From: Thiobacillus sp.
GTDB lineage: Bacteria; Pseudomonadota; Gammaproteobacteria; Burkholderiales; Thiobacillaceae
Direction: 5' to 3'
Length of the DNA stretch: 64,000 nt
NCBI GenBank assembly: GCA_019459055.1
Contig: JAIBEI010000010.1
Location: 1-64,000, forward strand
This document shows positions 1 through 8,800 of this stretch, in pieces. The notes beneath the pieces are model-generated. The model ran no database searches and was not told the DNA's origin. It was given only the letters and a program-made list of their open reading frames with translations. Position 1 is the first letter of the stretch. Each line of letters begins with the position of its first letter. Position numbers and translations under genes: made by a program.

Positions 1-256
1 GGCGGCGGCGAGGGTGTAGGGCTGCCAGCCGTGGAGTTTGCGCGGACTGAACAGGCTGGTCTGGAAGCCTTGTTCGGTTTCGATGGGTGCGCGGACCTTG
101 TTGCTGTGGGTGCCGAAGGGCAGCTTGTTGGGGTCGCCGGGAGTGTGGGTCTTTTTATTGGGGTGGGCGGCCATGAAGGCGGCGAGGGCACTTAGGGGGC
201 GGCGAGATCGGTTTTCCGGGCGTCGGCGTCGAGTATGGCTTGCATGAGCCGGGGCG
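1..256 (-). pseudogene. Fragment of a third transglutaminase-like gene copy (runs off window)
   Basis: Read on the minus strand, bases 1 to about 180 encode a peptide nearly identical to residues about 166-221 of the transglutaminase-like protein at 3644-5779, including the shared stretches KTHTP, LPFGT, VRAPIETEQGF and LFSPRKLHGWQPYTLAAA. The DNA match to 5114-5300 is obvious by eye. Upstream of base 180 the similarity decays: one frame reads RLMQAILDADARKTDLAAP and then a stop, and no signal peptide or start is present. The copy therefore lacks its first ~160 codons and begins flush against the small gene at 257-520. Its 3' part lies outside the window, so I cannot say whether it carries another C-terminal domain. 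It may be a relic, or the start of a further recombination cassette. Confidence 0.75.
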
Positions 257-520
257 TTAGCGACCCTCACTTGGGGCTTTCTTCGGGGGCGAGCCGTCCG
301 GCGACCAAAGATAATCTTCATATTCCTTGCGCAAAGAGGGACTTAATAACACTACCCGCTCCCCAATAAACTTTGAAATTTCTTCAAAACTCATGTTATC
401 CCTGGTGTCGCAAGCAATCACTACTGCCGGTTGCGTCAAATCACTATCCAAGGCAAGCATCTCCAGCTTGCCCGTGGATGGCTGAAACTTTATCAAGATT
501 GAATCAGAGAGTACGTTCAT
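257..520 (-). CDS. Hypothetical 87-residue protein, possible partner/immunity-like
   Basis: This is an 87-residue ORF beginning MNVLSDSILIKFQPSTG and ending KKAPSEGR. It is soluble in appearance: no membrane segment, no signal peptide, no Cys cluster, a mixed alpha/beta composition and an acidic middle (FEEISKFIGERVV). I do not recognise the family. It lies after the second small membrane-protein gene (610-1092), and its stop codon sits exactly where the third transglutaminase-like fragment begins. That is the position an immunity gene would occupy after a displaced cassette. Its base composition is more AT-rich than that of the neighbouring transglutaminase-like genes, as for the other small genes here. 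Its status as a real gene is supported by clean ORF boundaries and context only. Confidence 0.5.
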   Translation of the reverse strand: MNVLSDSILIKFQPSTGKLEMLALDSDLTQPAVVIACDTRDNMSFEEISKFIGERVVLLSPSLRKEYEDYLWSPDGSPPKKAPSEGR

Positions 521-609
521 ATTCCCGTAACTAAAGGGTAGCGTCCCCTTTATTTATATGACCCCTTGTCGGAGGAATTGGATCTCTTCCTTTCCCTCAT
601 TCATTCGTA

Positions 610-1092
610 TCAAGAACAAGAGTCTTGACCCGAAAGAATACTATTCATCCTTTCCCTGGCAGTCACAGCATCCTTGTGAGTCATACTTACGGTTGAGTAG
701 TTCTTGCCGTTAGCGAGCCATATTCTGACTACCCACGACCGTTGTCCTCTTGCAGAGGTCATGCCCAAGCGAATTTCGGCAACATCGCTCTTTGATACGG
801 TAACCGGCTTGTCCGCAATTGGCCTCCAAAGCAAGAGCTTATTTTCGATGCAGTCGAATTGGTAAATTTCTTCCAGATAGTGAAAGCCCCACCATATTCC
901 AAGTACGGCAAACACACTTCCCCATATAACAAATCTCTTCGCGAGAAATCGAAACTTTAAATCTGTTCCGAACTTTTCCTGCGCAAAGATCCCTCCCAAC
1001 AGAACCCCGACCGCAACCGCTATTCCTACGGATAAGAAGAAGGAATCTCTTTGGGCTTCAGGTAGCGCCAGCACCACACCTATTGCTTGCAT
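610..1092 (-). CDS. Small membrane protein, candidate immunity partner of the orphan module
   Basis: This 160-residue protein has two likely membrane segments, around residues 18-36 (FFLSVGIAVAVGVLLGGIF) and 53-70 (RFVIWGSVFAVLGIWWG), and then a soluble beta-rich C-terminal half (residues 75-155) that ends in CS. The ATG lies inside the last codons of the upstream orphan C-terminal ORF (stop at 1080-1082), giving a 13-base overlap, so translation is probably coupled to it. I do not recognise a named family; the C-terminal half vaguely resembles a bacterial PH-like domain. Its position directly behind a hydrophobic C-terminal module, and the coupling, suggest a dedicated partner such as an immunity protein. 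That is inference from layout, not homology. Confidence 0.65.
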   Translation of the reverse strand: MQAIGVVLALPEAQRDSFFLSVGIAVAVGVLLGGIFAQEKFGTDLKFRFLAKRFVIWGSVFAVLGIWWGFHYLEEIYQFDCIENKLLLWRPIADKPVTVSKSDVAEIRLGMTSARGQRSWVVRIWLANGKNYSTVSMTHKDAVTARERMNSILSGQDSCS

Positions 1093-2357
1093 ATAGCTAC
1101 GTTATTGAATGTTGATCTAATTGCCCCATCCGCTAAGAACCCAAAGAACCAAAATACCCAAGCAGCCAACGCTAACGAGCCAAAAAGGGCCCCCAAAGCT
1201 AGGGCAACGATTCCTAGTGCAACATATGCAGCTAGTGCACCTGCATCGCAAGGTCCCCCATCAAGTGAATCAAGGAACAAGATCAGGCCCACAGTAAACA
1301 ACGCAGCCGCTATCGTGAAAGCCAGCAGAGGTACCAGGAAAGGTAGGAGACCTGAAGTCACTGGAATTGAACCAATCATGGCTGCCACTAATCCAATCAC
1401 ACCTGCGTTGCTATCAAGAAAATTTAGCGTCCCGCCGTTGGCTCCGCCTGATATCTTATACGCCCCCGCCCCGCTGTCCGGATCAAGAATGATGTAACCA
1501 ATTCCCTTCCAGCCATAGGCAGTGATATCCGACTGATGCACCGTCACTTCCTTGCCTGCATAGAGGGCGTTTGATATCTCCGCCTTAGAGTCCGCGTCGG
1601 TGGCCAGGCTGGCAACGATGGATGCATGGTAAGCCTGATTCTTGTTGTTGAGGGTGTAGATCTTCTGTCCTTGGCTTGCTGCGATGGCGAGCGCCTTGAC
1701 CGCGCTCACGCCCTGTGGCTGGCTTGGGTCGGTGGTCGGCTTGCTGGGGTCGGCAAACAACTGCTCGGGTACGGCGTGCTCGAAGGCGCTGGCGGCCGAG
1801 CCGATCTGCCGGATGTAGGCAATCCGCTTCTGGTTGTCGGCGTCCTTGGCCTCGGTGTGGATGGTGATCCGGTCCACGTCCATGGTAACGCCGGGGAAGC
1901 TGACATTCCTGACGATGCCGAACCAGTAGTGCGGCTGCGCTGTGGCCATGAACACGCCATAGCTGGGCAGACGATAGGCGACGACTTGTTTGCCGGTTTT
2001 CGCAGCCAGTTGGTCGCTGCTGTCGACACTGGCGAAATAACCCAGTATCCCGGCGTACATGAGATCACCCGACAGGTCTTCCTTGGTGAGGTTCTCGATA
2101 GGTGACGGGTCGTTGGGGTTTTGCTGGAATTGTTCCAGCTTCGTTTTCGTTTTTTCGAGCCTGGCCTTAAGCGCAGCCAACTGACTGGCTGATATGCCTT
2201 GCAGGTCCAGCCCGATGGCCTGGTACTCCCCGGCGATGGGGTGGTTTGGCTCGCCCTCGCTCCAACCGCGGCTTCGGGTTTGGTGACGCCGCCGACCCAG
2301 TTCATGACCTGCTCGGCGGGCATTTGCACGGTGCCGTAGGCGTATCGCGCGGGGATC
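1080..2357 (-). pseudogene. Orphan C-terminal module of the transglutaminase-like protein
   Basis: Two blocks of the full-length gene are joined here. Bases 2268-2357 match 4749-4838 almost exactly (the block encoding IPARYAYGTVQMPAEQ and onward). From about 2265 down to 1080 the sequence matches the full-length protein from GWGYGGDNQPVAGE to the C-terminus. About 850 bases between them are missing, and the two blocks are in different frames. An open frame with a TTG start at 2453 runs through all of it (457 codons), so a product remains possible. The C-terminal part keeps the shared pre-tip region (QVVAYRLPSYG, MDVD, GVSA, AGKEVTV, ILDPDSGAGAYKISGG). It then carries its own ~117-residue hydrophobic tip with three or four membrane segments and Cys near the end (AICKQ). 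No signal peptide or promoter is visible. This is the form expected of a displaced toxin cassette. Confidence 0.7.
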
Positions 2358-2415
2358 AGTATCTCGTCTGGCTGGATCGGCAGGCGGCAGCACATGAATG
2401 TAGATCAGATCATGA

Positions 2416-2766
2416 TCAAGTAGGAGCAGAGTCGGAATGAGTATTTTTTCCAACTTCTCGCAAGGGCAGAAGTTCGTAGATCAGGACAAATGACATAAGA
2501 GCAATAACTATCACAATTCCCCAACCAACAAATAACCTGCTTAGCTCAAAGTTATTTCCATAGAGGGCCTTCATAATTATTCGTTCAACTAAAAAACCTA
2601 CTAGCATACCGATACCAACCAATCCCTGATATTTCTTCATAGGTCCAGAAATAGTCGAATTGCAATGCTTGCAAATCACCGGGCCGGCTTCAGTCGAGAA
2701 TCCAGGCCCAAGCAAATTTATTGGGGTAATCGTCTTTTTGCAGACAGGGCATTTTCTAAGCAACAT
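2416..2766 (-). CDS. Zinc-ribbon two-TM membrane protein, candidate immunity partner
   Basis: I chose the ATG at 2766 because an AGAGG ribosome-binding site sits eight bases upstream and overlaps the stop codon region of the preceding gene (stop at 2778). A longer frame to 2871 would overlap that gene. The 116-residue product starts with a zinc-ribbon-like pair, CPVC near residue 6 and CKHC near residue 32. Two membrane segments follow: YQGLVGIGMLVGFLVERII, then LFVGWGIVIVIALMSFVLIY. It ends in a short polar tail. I cannot name a family. The immediate coupling to a protein with a hydrophobic variable C-terminus makes an immunity or assembly role plausible. The DNA is visibly AT-richer than the transglutaminase-like gene, which fits a cassette of separate origin. 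Confidence 0.7.
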   Translation of the reverse strand: MLLRKCPVCKKTITPINLLGPGFSTEAGPVICKHCNSTISGPMKKYQGLVGIGMLVGFLVERIIMKALYGNNFELSRLFVGWGIVIVIALMSFVLIYELLPLREVGKNTHSDSAPT

Positions 2767-2777
2767 TTCATTGGCCT

Positions 2778-3652
2778 CTAGGGTTTTGTGCAAAGGGGCG
2801 CTTGCTTCACAAGGCCTGCCAAGTAAGTCAAAGTTTGGCTCAAAAGAATTCCTAGAAACCAGCCAAGCCATAGCCCAGCAAACGAAAGGATCGCAAAAAT
2901 CATGACCGAGGCAACAATAAATATCGCTGCCATGTACATGGCAAACTCCTTATCCCCGCACGAATACCAGAGATCAATGAGCTGCAACTCCAATGAAATC
3001 ACTGCACCGAGAACTCCATAAAATTTAAAGATAGAGGTCTCGGCGGCCCCCGCCAAAATCATCAAAGCTGACTTGTAACCGAAGTACCCCTCGAACACAT
3101 TGCCCAGAATTTCGGCGAACCCCCCATTCAGTCCTCCGCCGATTTTATACGCTCCCGCACCCGTATCCGGGTCAAGGATGAGATAACCCGTTCCTACCCA
3201 GGACCCCACGGTCAGATTGCCCTGCGGCACCGTGACCTCCTTGCCTGCCGCAACCGCATTGGCGATTTCTGACTTGATATCCGGGCTTACCGTCAGCAAA
3301 CCCAGCACCGCGTTCACGTTGCTCTGGGTGATCTGGTATATCTTCATTCCCTGTTGCGCGGCCAGCGTCAGCAAATTCATGGCGGAAACACCGTTGACTT
3401 GGGATGTTGGCGTCGAGTAGATCATTTCCGGCACACCATTTTCCATCAGTGAACTGAGTGCGCCTGTCGACAGGACAAAACTTTTTCTCGTTGCTGCGTC
3501 AGCATTCTTGGCCTCGACCATTTGCGATGACCAGTCCACGTCCATGATCAAGCCGCCCGACTGCACCGACCTGGGCAGTCCAAACCAGTAGTTGGTTTTC
3601 ATGCCAAGAATGGTCTGGCCAAACGATGGCATACGGTAGCTCACTACCTGGG
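2778..3652 (-). CDS. Frameshifted C-terminal part of the transglutaminase-like protein with hydrophobic tip
   Basis: This is the continuation of the gene at 3644-5779 in another frame, entered at the run of four C (minus strand) at 3650-3653. One extra C would join SGS directly to PQVVSYRMPSFG, which is the sequence expected from the orphan copy. The segment has about 180 residues of pre-tip region shared with the orphan module (MDVD, GVSAMN, AAGKEVTVPQG, ILDPDTGAGAYKIGGG). A ~113-residue tip follows, with strongly hydrophobic stretches (SALMILAGA, FYGVLGAVISLELQLI, MYMAAIFIVASVMIFAIL, LWLGWFLGILLSQTLTYLAG) and Cys residues at WYSCGDK and PLCTKP. Tip and orphan tip align only loosely but share Cys placement. 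An internal start in the overlap is not obvious, so production depends on frameshifting, an assembly error, or the gene being broken. Confidence 0.7.
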
Positions 3653-5779
3653 GCTGCCTGACTGGGCGATGTTGTTCATGCCATCCAGCATGCCAAAGTA
3701 ACTGAGGATCGTTGCATAGAGCATGTTGCCCGACAGATCCTCGGCCTTGAGATCTGACGCCTTCTGGTCTATGCGCTGGCTGGTAGCTTGTAATGCCATC
3801 TTGATCTGATCCAGTTGCGGCCTGGATATGCCTGCCACGTCGACAAGAATGGCGGCCAGTTCGCCCGCAACAGGCTGATTGTCGCCGCCGTACCCCCATC
3901 CCCTGCCCGGCTGGAGCAGTCCCATGCTGCTGACCAACTCAGTTCCCATGGTAAAGACGCCGCCTGATGCAACTGGCTGTCCGTTGACTCTAAGCTCGGC
4001 TTTGAGCCTTATCAGGTAGCCAGGCAAACTGGCGGGCATTTCACTCAGTTGAATCGGGGTGCCATCCGGGTGCGGGTCGGGCAAGTAGGAAGCGATCAAG
4101 TCCGCGTCTGTTTGAGCGGCTGGCACGAATGCGAGGGTGATCTTTTTGTCGCCAAGCTCTACCAGTGAGCGGGTAAACGAGAATACGGGACTGTCCAACG
4201 CGCGATCCAATTGGCTTACGTACAGGTTGAATTGGAATTTGTGCCTCAGGTTATCCGGCATGGCGGCGAATCTAGCGCCGGTGACGATGGTCTTGTACGG
4301 CAGGGTGCCCAGGAGGATCGACGGACTCTGCTGTTGAATGGTCTTGCTGCCGAGCACGTCGCCGACGGTGGCGTCGGGCTGGGTGCTGTCGATGTAGGTC
4401 TTGACCTGGGCCTGGTAGCTGGTGAGCGCGGTTTGCAGGTTGGCCTGGTTGAGGTTCTGCACCCAGCCTTCGGTTTCGTTGACGGTGGCGCCTTGTTTGC
4501 TCTGGTCAAGCAGGGTCTGGGCATCCAGCGGGACGGCGGTCTTGAGGTCCATGCCTTGGGTGTACTGGTATTGCTTGAAGCTGGGGTCGAGCTGGATCCA
4601 GGTGTCGCCGGCCTTGTTGACGGCGCCGCGGCTGGGGACGTAGTCGACGTAGGCTTCGACCCAGACGTGTTCGAGCTTGAAGGCAATAACCTTGCCGCCG
4701 GAGACGAGGGCGACGTTGGGGATGCCGCCCTGCCCCAAGAGGCTTTGCGCGGCTTCGGGTTTGGTGACGCCGCCGACCCAGTTCATGACCTGCTCGGCGG
4801 GCATTTGCACAGTGCCGTAGGCGTATCTCGCGGGAATGCCGGCGGCGCGCAAGAGGGCGATTTCTAGGCTGGCGGTGTCGAAGGCGTTGCCGCGTTTGGA
4901 TTGCAGGGTGAGATCGGCGCCCTGGATGGATCCGTAACTGGGGATGAACTCAATGTTGTTGCGAACCCAGTTGTGGATCTGGACGGGGTTGTTGTTGAGC
5001 GCGGCGGCCTGGGCGCGGATGGCGGGGGTGAGCTGGACGTCTTCGGTCTCGGCCAGATCGGCGGCGGTGGGGGTGGGGCCGGCACTTGCGGGCAGGCTGA
5101 TGCCGGTGAGGCTGCCGGCGGCGGCGAGGGTGTAGGGCTGCCAGCCGTGGAGTTTGCGCGGACTGAACAGGCTGGTCTTGAAGCCTTGTTCGGTTTCGAT
5201 GGGTGCGCGGACTTTTCCGTCCGGTGTGCCGAACGGGAGGTTGTTCGGGTCGGTGGGGGTGTGGGTTTTGCTCTTCTGGTTTTGTTCCATGGAGGTGGAG
5301 AAGTCTTGCATGGCGCTGCCGCGCCGGGTTTCGTCTTCGCTGTCGTCGGCGTCGACGAGGGCTTTGATCTTTTGCTTGAATTCGGCCTGCTTGGCCTTGT
5401 AGTCCGCCACGGCGGCTCGGTGGCGGGCGAGGATTTCGGCGGGGAGGTTCTTGGAGATCAGGTCTTGCTCGGTGGCAGCGAAGGCGTCGTCCACTTTGGC
5501 TTCGAGGGCTTCGAGCTGGGCCTTCTGGGAGCGCAGGGTTTTAGTGTCGTCGCGAGTGCTTTGGCCCTTGCCGGCTTTGTCGGCGCCTTTTCGGGCGCTT
5601 TCCTTGATGTCGCCGAGGAGTTTGGCGTATTGCTCGTCGTCGCTCGGGGCCGTGGTTTGCGTTGCCTGTGCTTGGGCGAGCTTGACCTGGGCCACCGCCT
5701 GCAGGGGCTGCAGGGTGAGGCTGGTAAAGGTGAGGAGGACGAGGGCCGAGATGTGGCGCTTGAAGGGGGTGATGTGCAT
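3644..5779 (-). CDS. Secreted transglutaminase-fold protein lacking the catalytic Cys (N-terminal 711 residues)
   Basis: The product starts with a Sec signal peptide (residues 1-30, HISALVLLTFTSLTLQPLQA). A charged helical, probably coiled-coil region follows at about 45-165, and then a Pro/Thr-rich linker. A transglutaminase-like core lies at about 255-405: NNNPVQIHNWVRNNIEF, then RGNAFDTASLEIALLRAAG with IPARY, then HVWVEAY and TWIQLDPS. His371 and Asp398 of the papain-like triad are present. The position normally held by Cys in the G-x-C-x-D/E motif is Ala299, and no Cys lies nearby, so the fold is probably non-catalytic. Residues 405-711 are of unknown fold. The frame stops early at 3644; the homologous C-terminus continues in another frame. 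The gene follows the NIDO protein by 24 bases and appears to be the third gene of the operon. Confidence 0.8.
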   Translation of the reverse strand: MHITPFKRHISALVLLTFTSLTLQPLQAVAQVKLAQAQATQTTAPSDDEQYAKLLGDIKESARKGADKAGKGQSTRDDTKTLRSQKAQLEALEAKVDDAFAATEQDLISKNLPAEILARHRAAVADYKAKQAEFKQKIKALVDADDSEDETRRGSAMQDFSTSMEQNQKSKTHTPTDPNNLPFGTPDGKVRAPIETEQGFKTSLFSPRKLHGWQPYTLAAAGSLTGISLPASAGPTPTAADLAETEDVQLTPAIRAQAAALNNNPVQIHNWVRNNIEFIPSYGSIQGADLTLQSKRGNAFDTASLEIALLRAAGIPARYAYGTVQMPAEQVMNWVGGVTKPEAAQSLLGQGGIPNVALVSGGKVIAFKLEHVWVEAYVDYVPSRGAVNKAGDTWIQLDPSFKQYQYTQGMDLKTAVPLDAQTLLDQSKQGATVNETEGWVQNLNQANLQTALTSYQAQVKTYIDSTQPDATVGDVLGSKTIQQQSPSILLGTLPYKTIVTGARFAAMPDNLRHKFQFNLYVSQLDRALDSPVFSFTRSLVELGDKKITLAFVPAAQTDADLIASYLPDPHPDGTPIQLSEMPASLPGYLIRLKAELRVNGQPVASGGVFTMGTELVSSMGLLQPGRGWGYGGDNQPVAGELAAILVDVAGISRPQLDQIKMALQATSQRIDQKASDLKAEDLSGNMLYATILSYFGMLDGMNNIAQSGSPR

Positions 5780-5803
5780 GGTGATTCCCTTGTTGTCCTG
5801 TTT

Positions 5804-8800
5804 TTATTCGCCGAGCGCTTGGTTGAGCGGTTGGGCTAACAGCCATTCCAGTTCGAGCTCCTGCAGCCAGCGATCAACGGCAAGCCGGTAAGCGCTCATG
5901 TCCATACCGGTGACACGGTTTAGCTTGTCGATGGCGTCGAGCAGATTCCCGATGGCGTCCTCGTACTTGCCCTGAGCGGTCTTGGCCACCGCATCCTGTA
6001 ACGCCTTGATGGCCTGGTCGCGGGCCTCGCGCGCACTGCTGGCGCTGAAGCTCAATGCCTGGAGTTCGGCGATGAGATGGGAGGTGGCGGCAGGTTCCAT
6101 GGCGGATGCAACGTTGATCGCCAGGGGGTAGCTGCCGTAGAGCATGTCCTGGCCGTTCCAGGTGCTGTTGACCGTGGTGGCGAGGGTGTGGCTGCCGCTG
6201 GCCATGGGCATGATCAGAGCGAGGGTGAGGTCGGCGCCTTGTCCAGTCGCGAGGCTGAGGTTCCATTTGGCCTGGGTGTTGCCGGGGTCCACGCTGGCTT
6301 GCGGCCTGGTGTAGTACACGGTGGCGCCTAGCGGAAGAATATCGGTGACGTCCAATGCGACCGCTGGACCCTGGTTGGTGATGGTAGTCCTGACCACGGC
6401 GAAGGCGCCGGCAGTGAGGGGGTCTGGTGTCTGGGGCATGAGGAAGTCGAATGTCGTCCGCATGATGTCCTGCCAGTGGGGACTGACAGGCTGAGTTTGC
6501 GCCAGACTGCCGACGAGGTCGAAGGCCATGATCATGCCGTGCCCCTGGCCGTAGACGTTGGCGACAATGGCGGGGGTGTCGCCAGATGCGGCGCCGTCCT
6601 TGTCGCGCTTGTCCGTACAGTCGTCACATTTGAGCCCGGCGGGGAATTGGGCCTGTTGCGTGCCGTCGCCCAGGGCGAGCTTGAGGGGGCGGCCAACAGT
6701 GGCGAGGGTGCCGGGGGCGAACAAGGGGCCGGTGAGGGTGATGGACTTGTCCACCGGGGAAAGTTTGCCGCGGTAGAGCACCCCCGCAACTTCGTCCAGG
6801 AGGCCGTTGCGTTCATCGTGGATGCCGTCGAGCAGCAAGCCGTCGCCGCGATTGATGGCTTCGCGCACTTCTTGTGCCAGGCCATTATTGAGCTTCAGGG
6901 CACCGCCGCTGATCCAGTAGACGTTGTATATGCCGCTACGGAAGGCGGAACGGAAGTCCTCGCGAGTGACAGTCACCAAATGCCCGATTCCAAGGTTGGC
7001 CAGGGTGGCGTCGAGGAGCTGGGTGCGGGTGGCAATACATTCTTCATCGTCGCCGTTGCCTTCGTTGTTATTGCAACTGAGTAGCACCAGCACCCGGCTC
7101 TCGTTGCTTAGCGCTTGCTTGATGTCGAGCTTGAGCACCGTGAAGGACGTCTGTGCCAGGGTGATGGTCTTGCCGCCGATGGTGGCGCTGAGCAAGGCAA
7201 TATAGGTGGCGCCGTTGCCGCCGCCTGAGACCCAGTCGGTGCTCCCGTTGTGGCTATCGCCGATTGCCAGCGTAGTCGAATAGGGGTATTCGACTACAAG
7301 CTGCTGTTTTTCCGGGTCGACGATGCTGACCTTCAGTGGGAGATTGGCGAGCGCGCTGTTGCCATTATTGGCGGCGCTAAACGCCAAGTTGACGGTCTGG
7401 CCAAAACCGACCAAGGTGGGTGCCGCCGTGATTGTACCGGTCAAGCCGGCACCGGTTTCCGCAGTGGAGACAACCGTGAATTGTGTACTGGCTTGGGCCA
7501 GTTGTGTGCCATCGGCCTTGTTGACCATAAGCGACGCCGTGTACTGCCCTGCGGCAGAGGAAGCCAGCGGTACGTCGTACGAATAATCCGTCAGCGCGCC
7601 CGGCGACAACTGTGGCAATATTTCGGCCTTGCTGAACCATTCGTCGCCATCTGGACTCGTCACGGTAGTGACGATACGCAAATCGTCCAGCATCGCATTG
7701 GAAAGCAAATTGGTGACGCGGTCGCTGATGCGCACCGTATCGAACGGCTTGTAGATCTGCTTGTCGGTGGTGATCGTTGCCATGGCGCTCTGCCCGCTGG
7801 GCGCTGCGATCACAAACGGTGCCGTGCCGGATGCGATCACATCACCGGTGTTGTCCACCAACTCGGCTAGCACCTTATAGTTTCCCACGTAGGTATTGCC
7901 GGTTTGGAAGTTCAATCCGGTGAATATGCCCGTTGCGCCGGCTGCAACCGTTTGGGCGGCGGTCGTGCCCAATGCGACAACTGGTGCATTGCCCGCATCC
8001 TGAATCGACAGCCTGACTGCTGCCGCACCCGAAAAGTCGGTCAGATTCTTCATTGTGCTGCTGATCTGCACGACTTCGTTGGGACCGTAACTGGCCTTGT
8101 CGGTCGACGGCGTGATCTGATAAATGGACGGATAGACATTTACGTATTCCGAACCCAACTCGGTTTTGACCGGATTGCCGTTGATGTCGTTGTACAGCAG
8201 TTCCAGCTTCGAGACGAGCAGCCGGTTTTCACCGGCAAGCGGATTCTTGAAGATGACGTCGAAGCTCAAATCCTTGGTGATGTTTGCCGGGAAGGCGTCG
8301 AAACGCCATTCGACGAGGGTCTGGCCATTTGCGCTGGTGACGCTGTATGGCGCAACTTGAAACGAGGCGGGGTCAATATCGATGTTGTCGGCATTGAGCG
8401 TCTCGATCAGGCGCACATTGACCAGATTCGGCGTCTTGACCGGATTGGGCGTTCCTCCCCTGACTTCGAAGCGCCATACACCCGGTTCGTCGACATTGCT
8501 GGTATCGGTCAGCTTGAGAATATTCGCTGTTTGCGAATCGGGATGCCGGTAATAGCTCTTTCCGTCTCCTGCGTCGTAGCCCATTTGCGCGGGTGTTCCG
8601 CCCAAACCGCCCGAGCCGCCACTGGCGCTGCCGGTAGTCCACTGCATTTGTTCATAGCGGTATTCGATGTCGAAATCGCCTTGCGCGATATCGTTACGGT
8701 CGGTAAGGATGAGCTGGAACGCATTCAACTTGTTGGTCGCGCCAGCGTAATAACCGACATAGTTCCAGGTGACGATGTATTTGCCAGGAATAGCCGTACT

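Noticed and set aside
1087-1497. Plus-strand frame of 136 codons
   Set aside because: Antisense to the orphan C-terminal module, whose translation is clearly homologous to the main copy.
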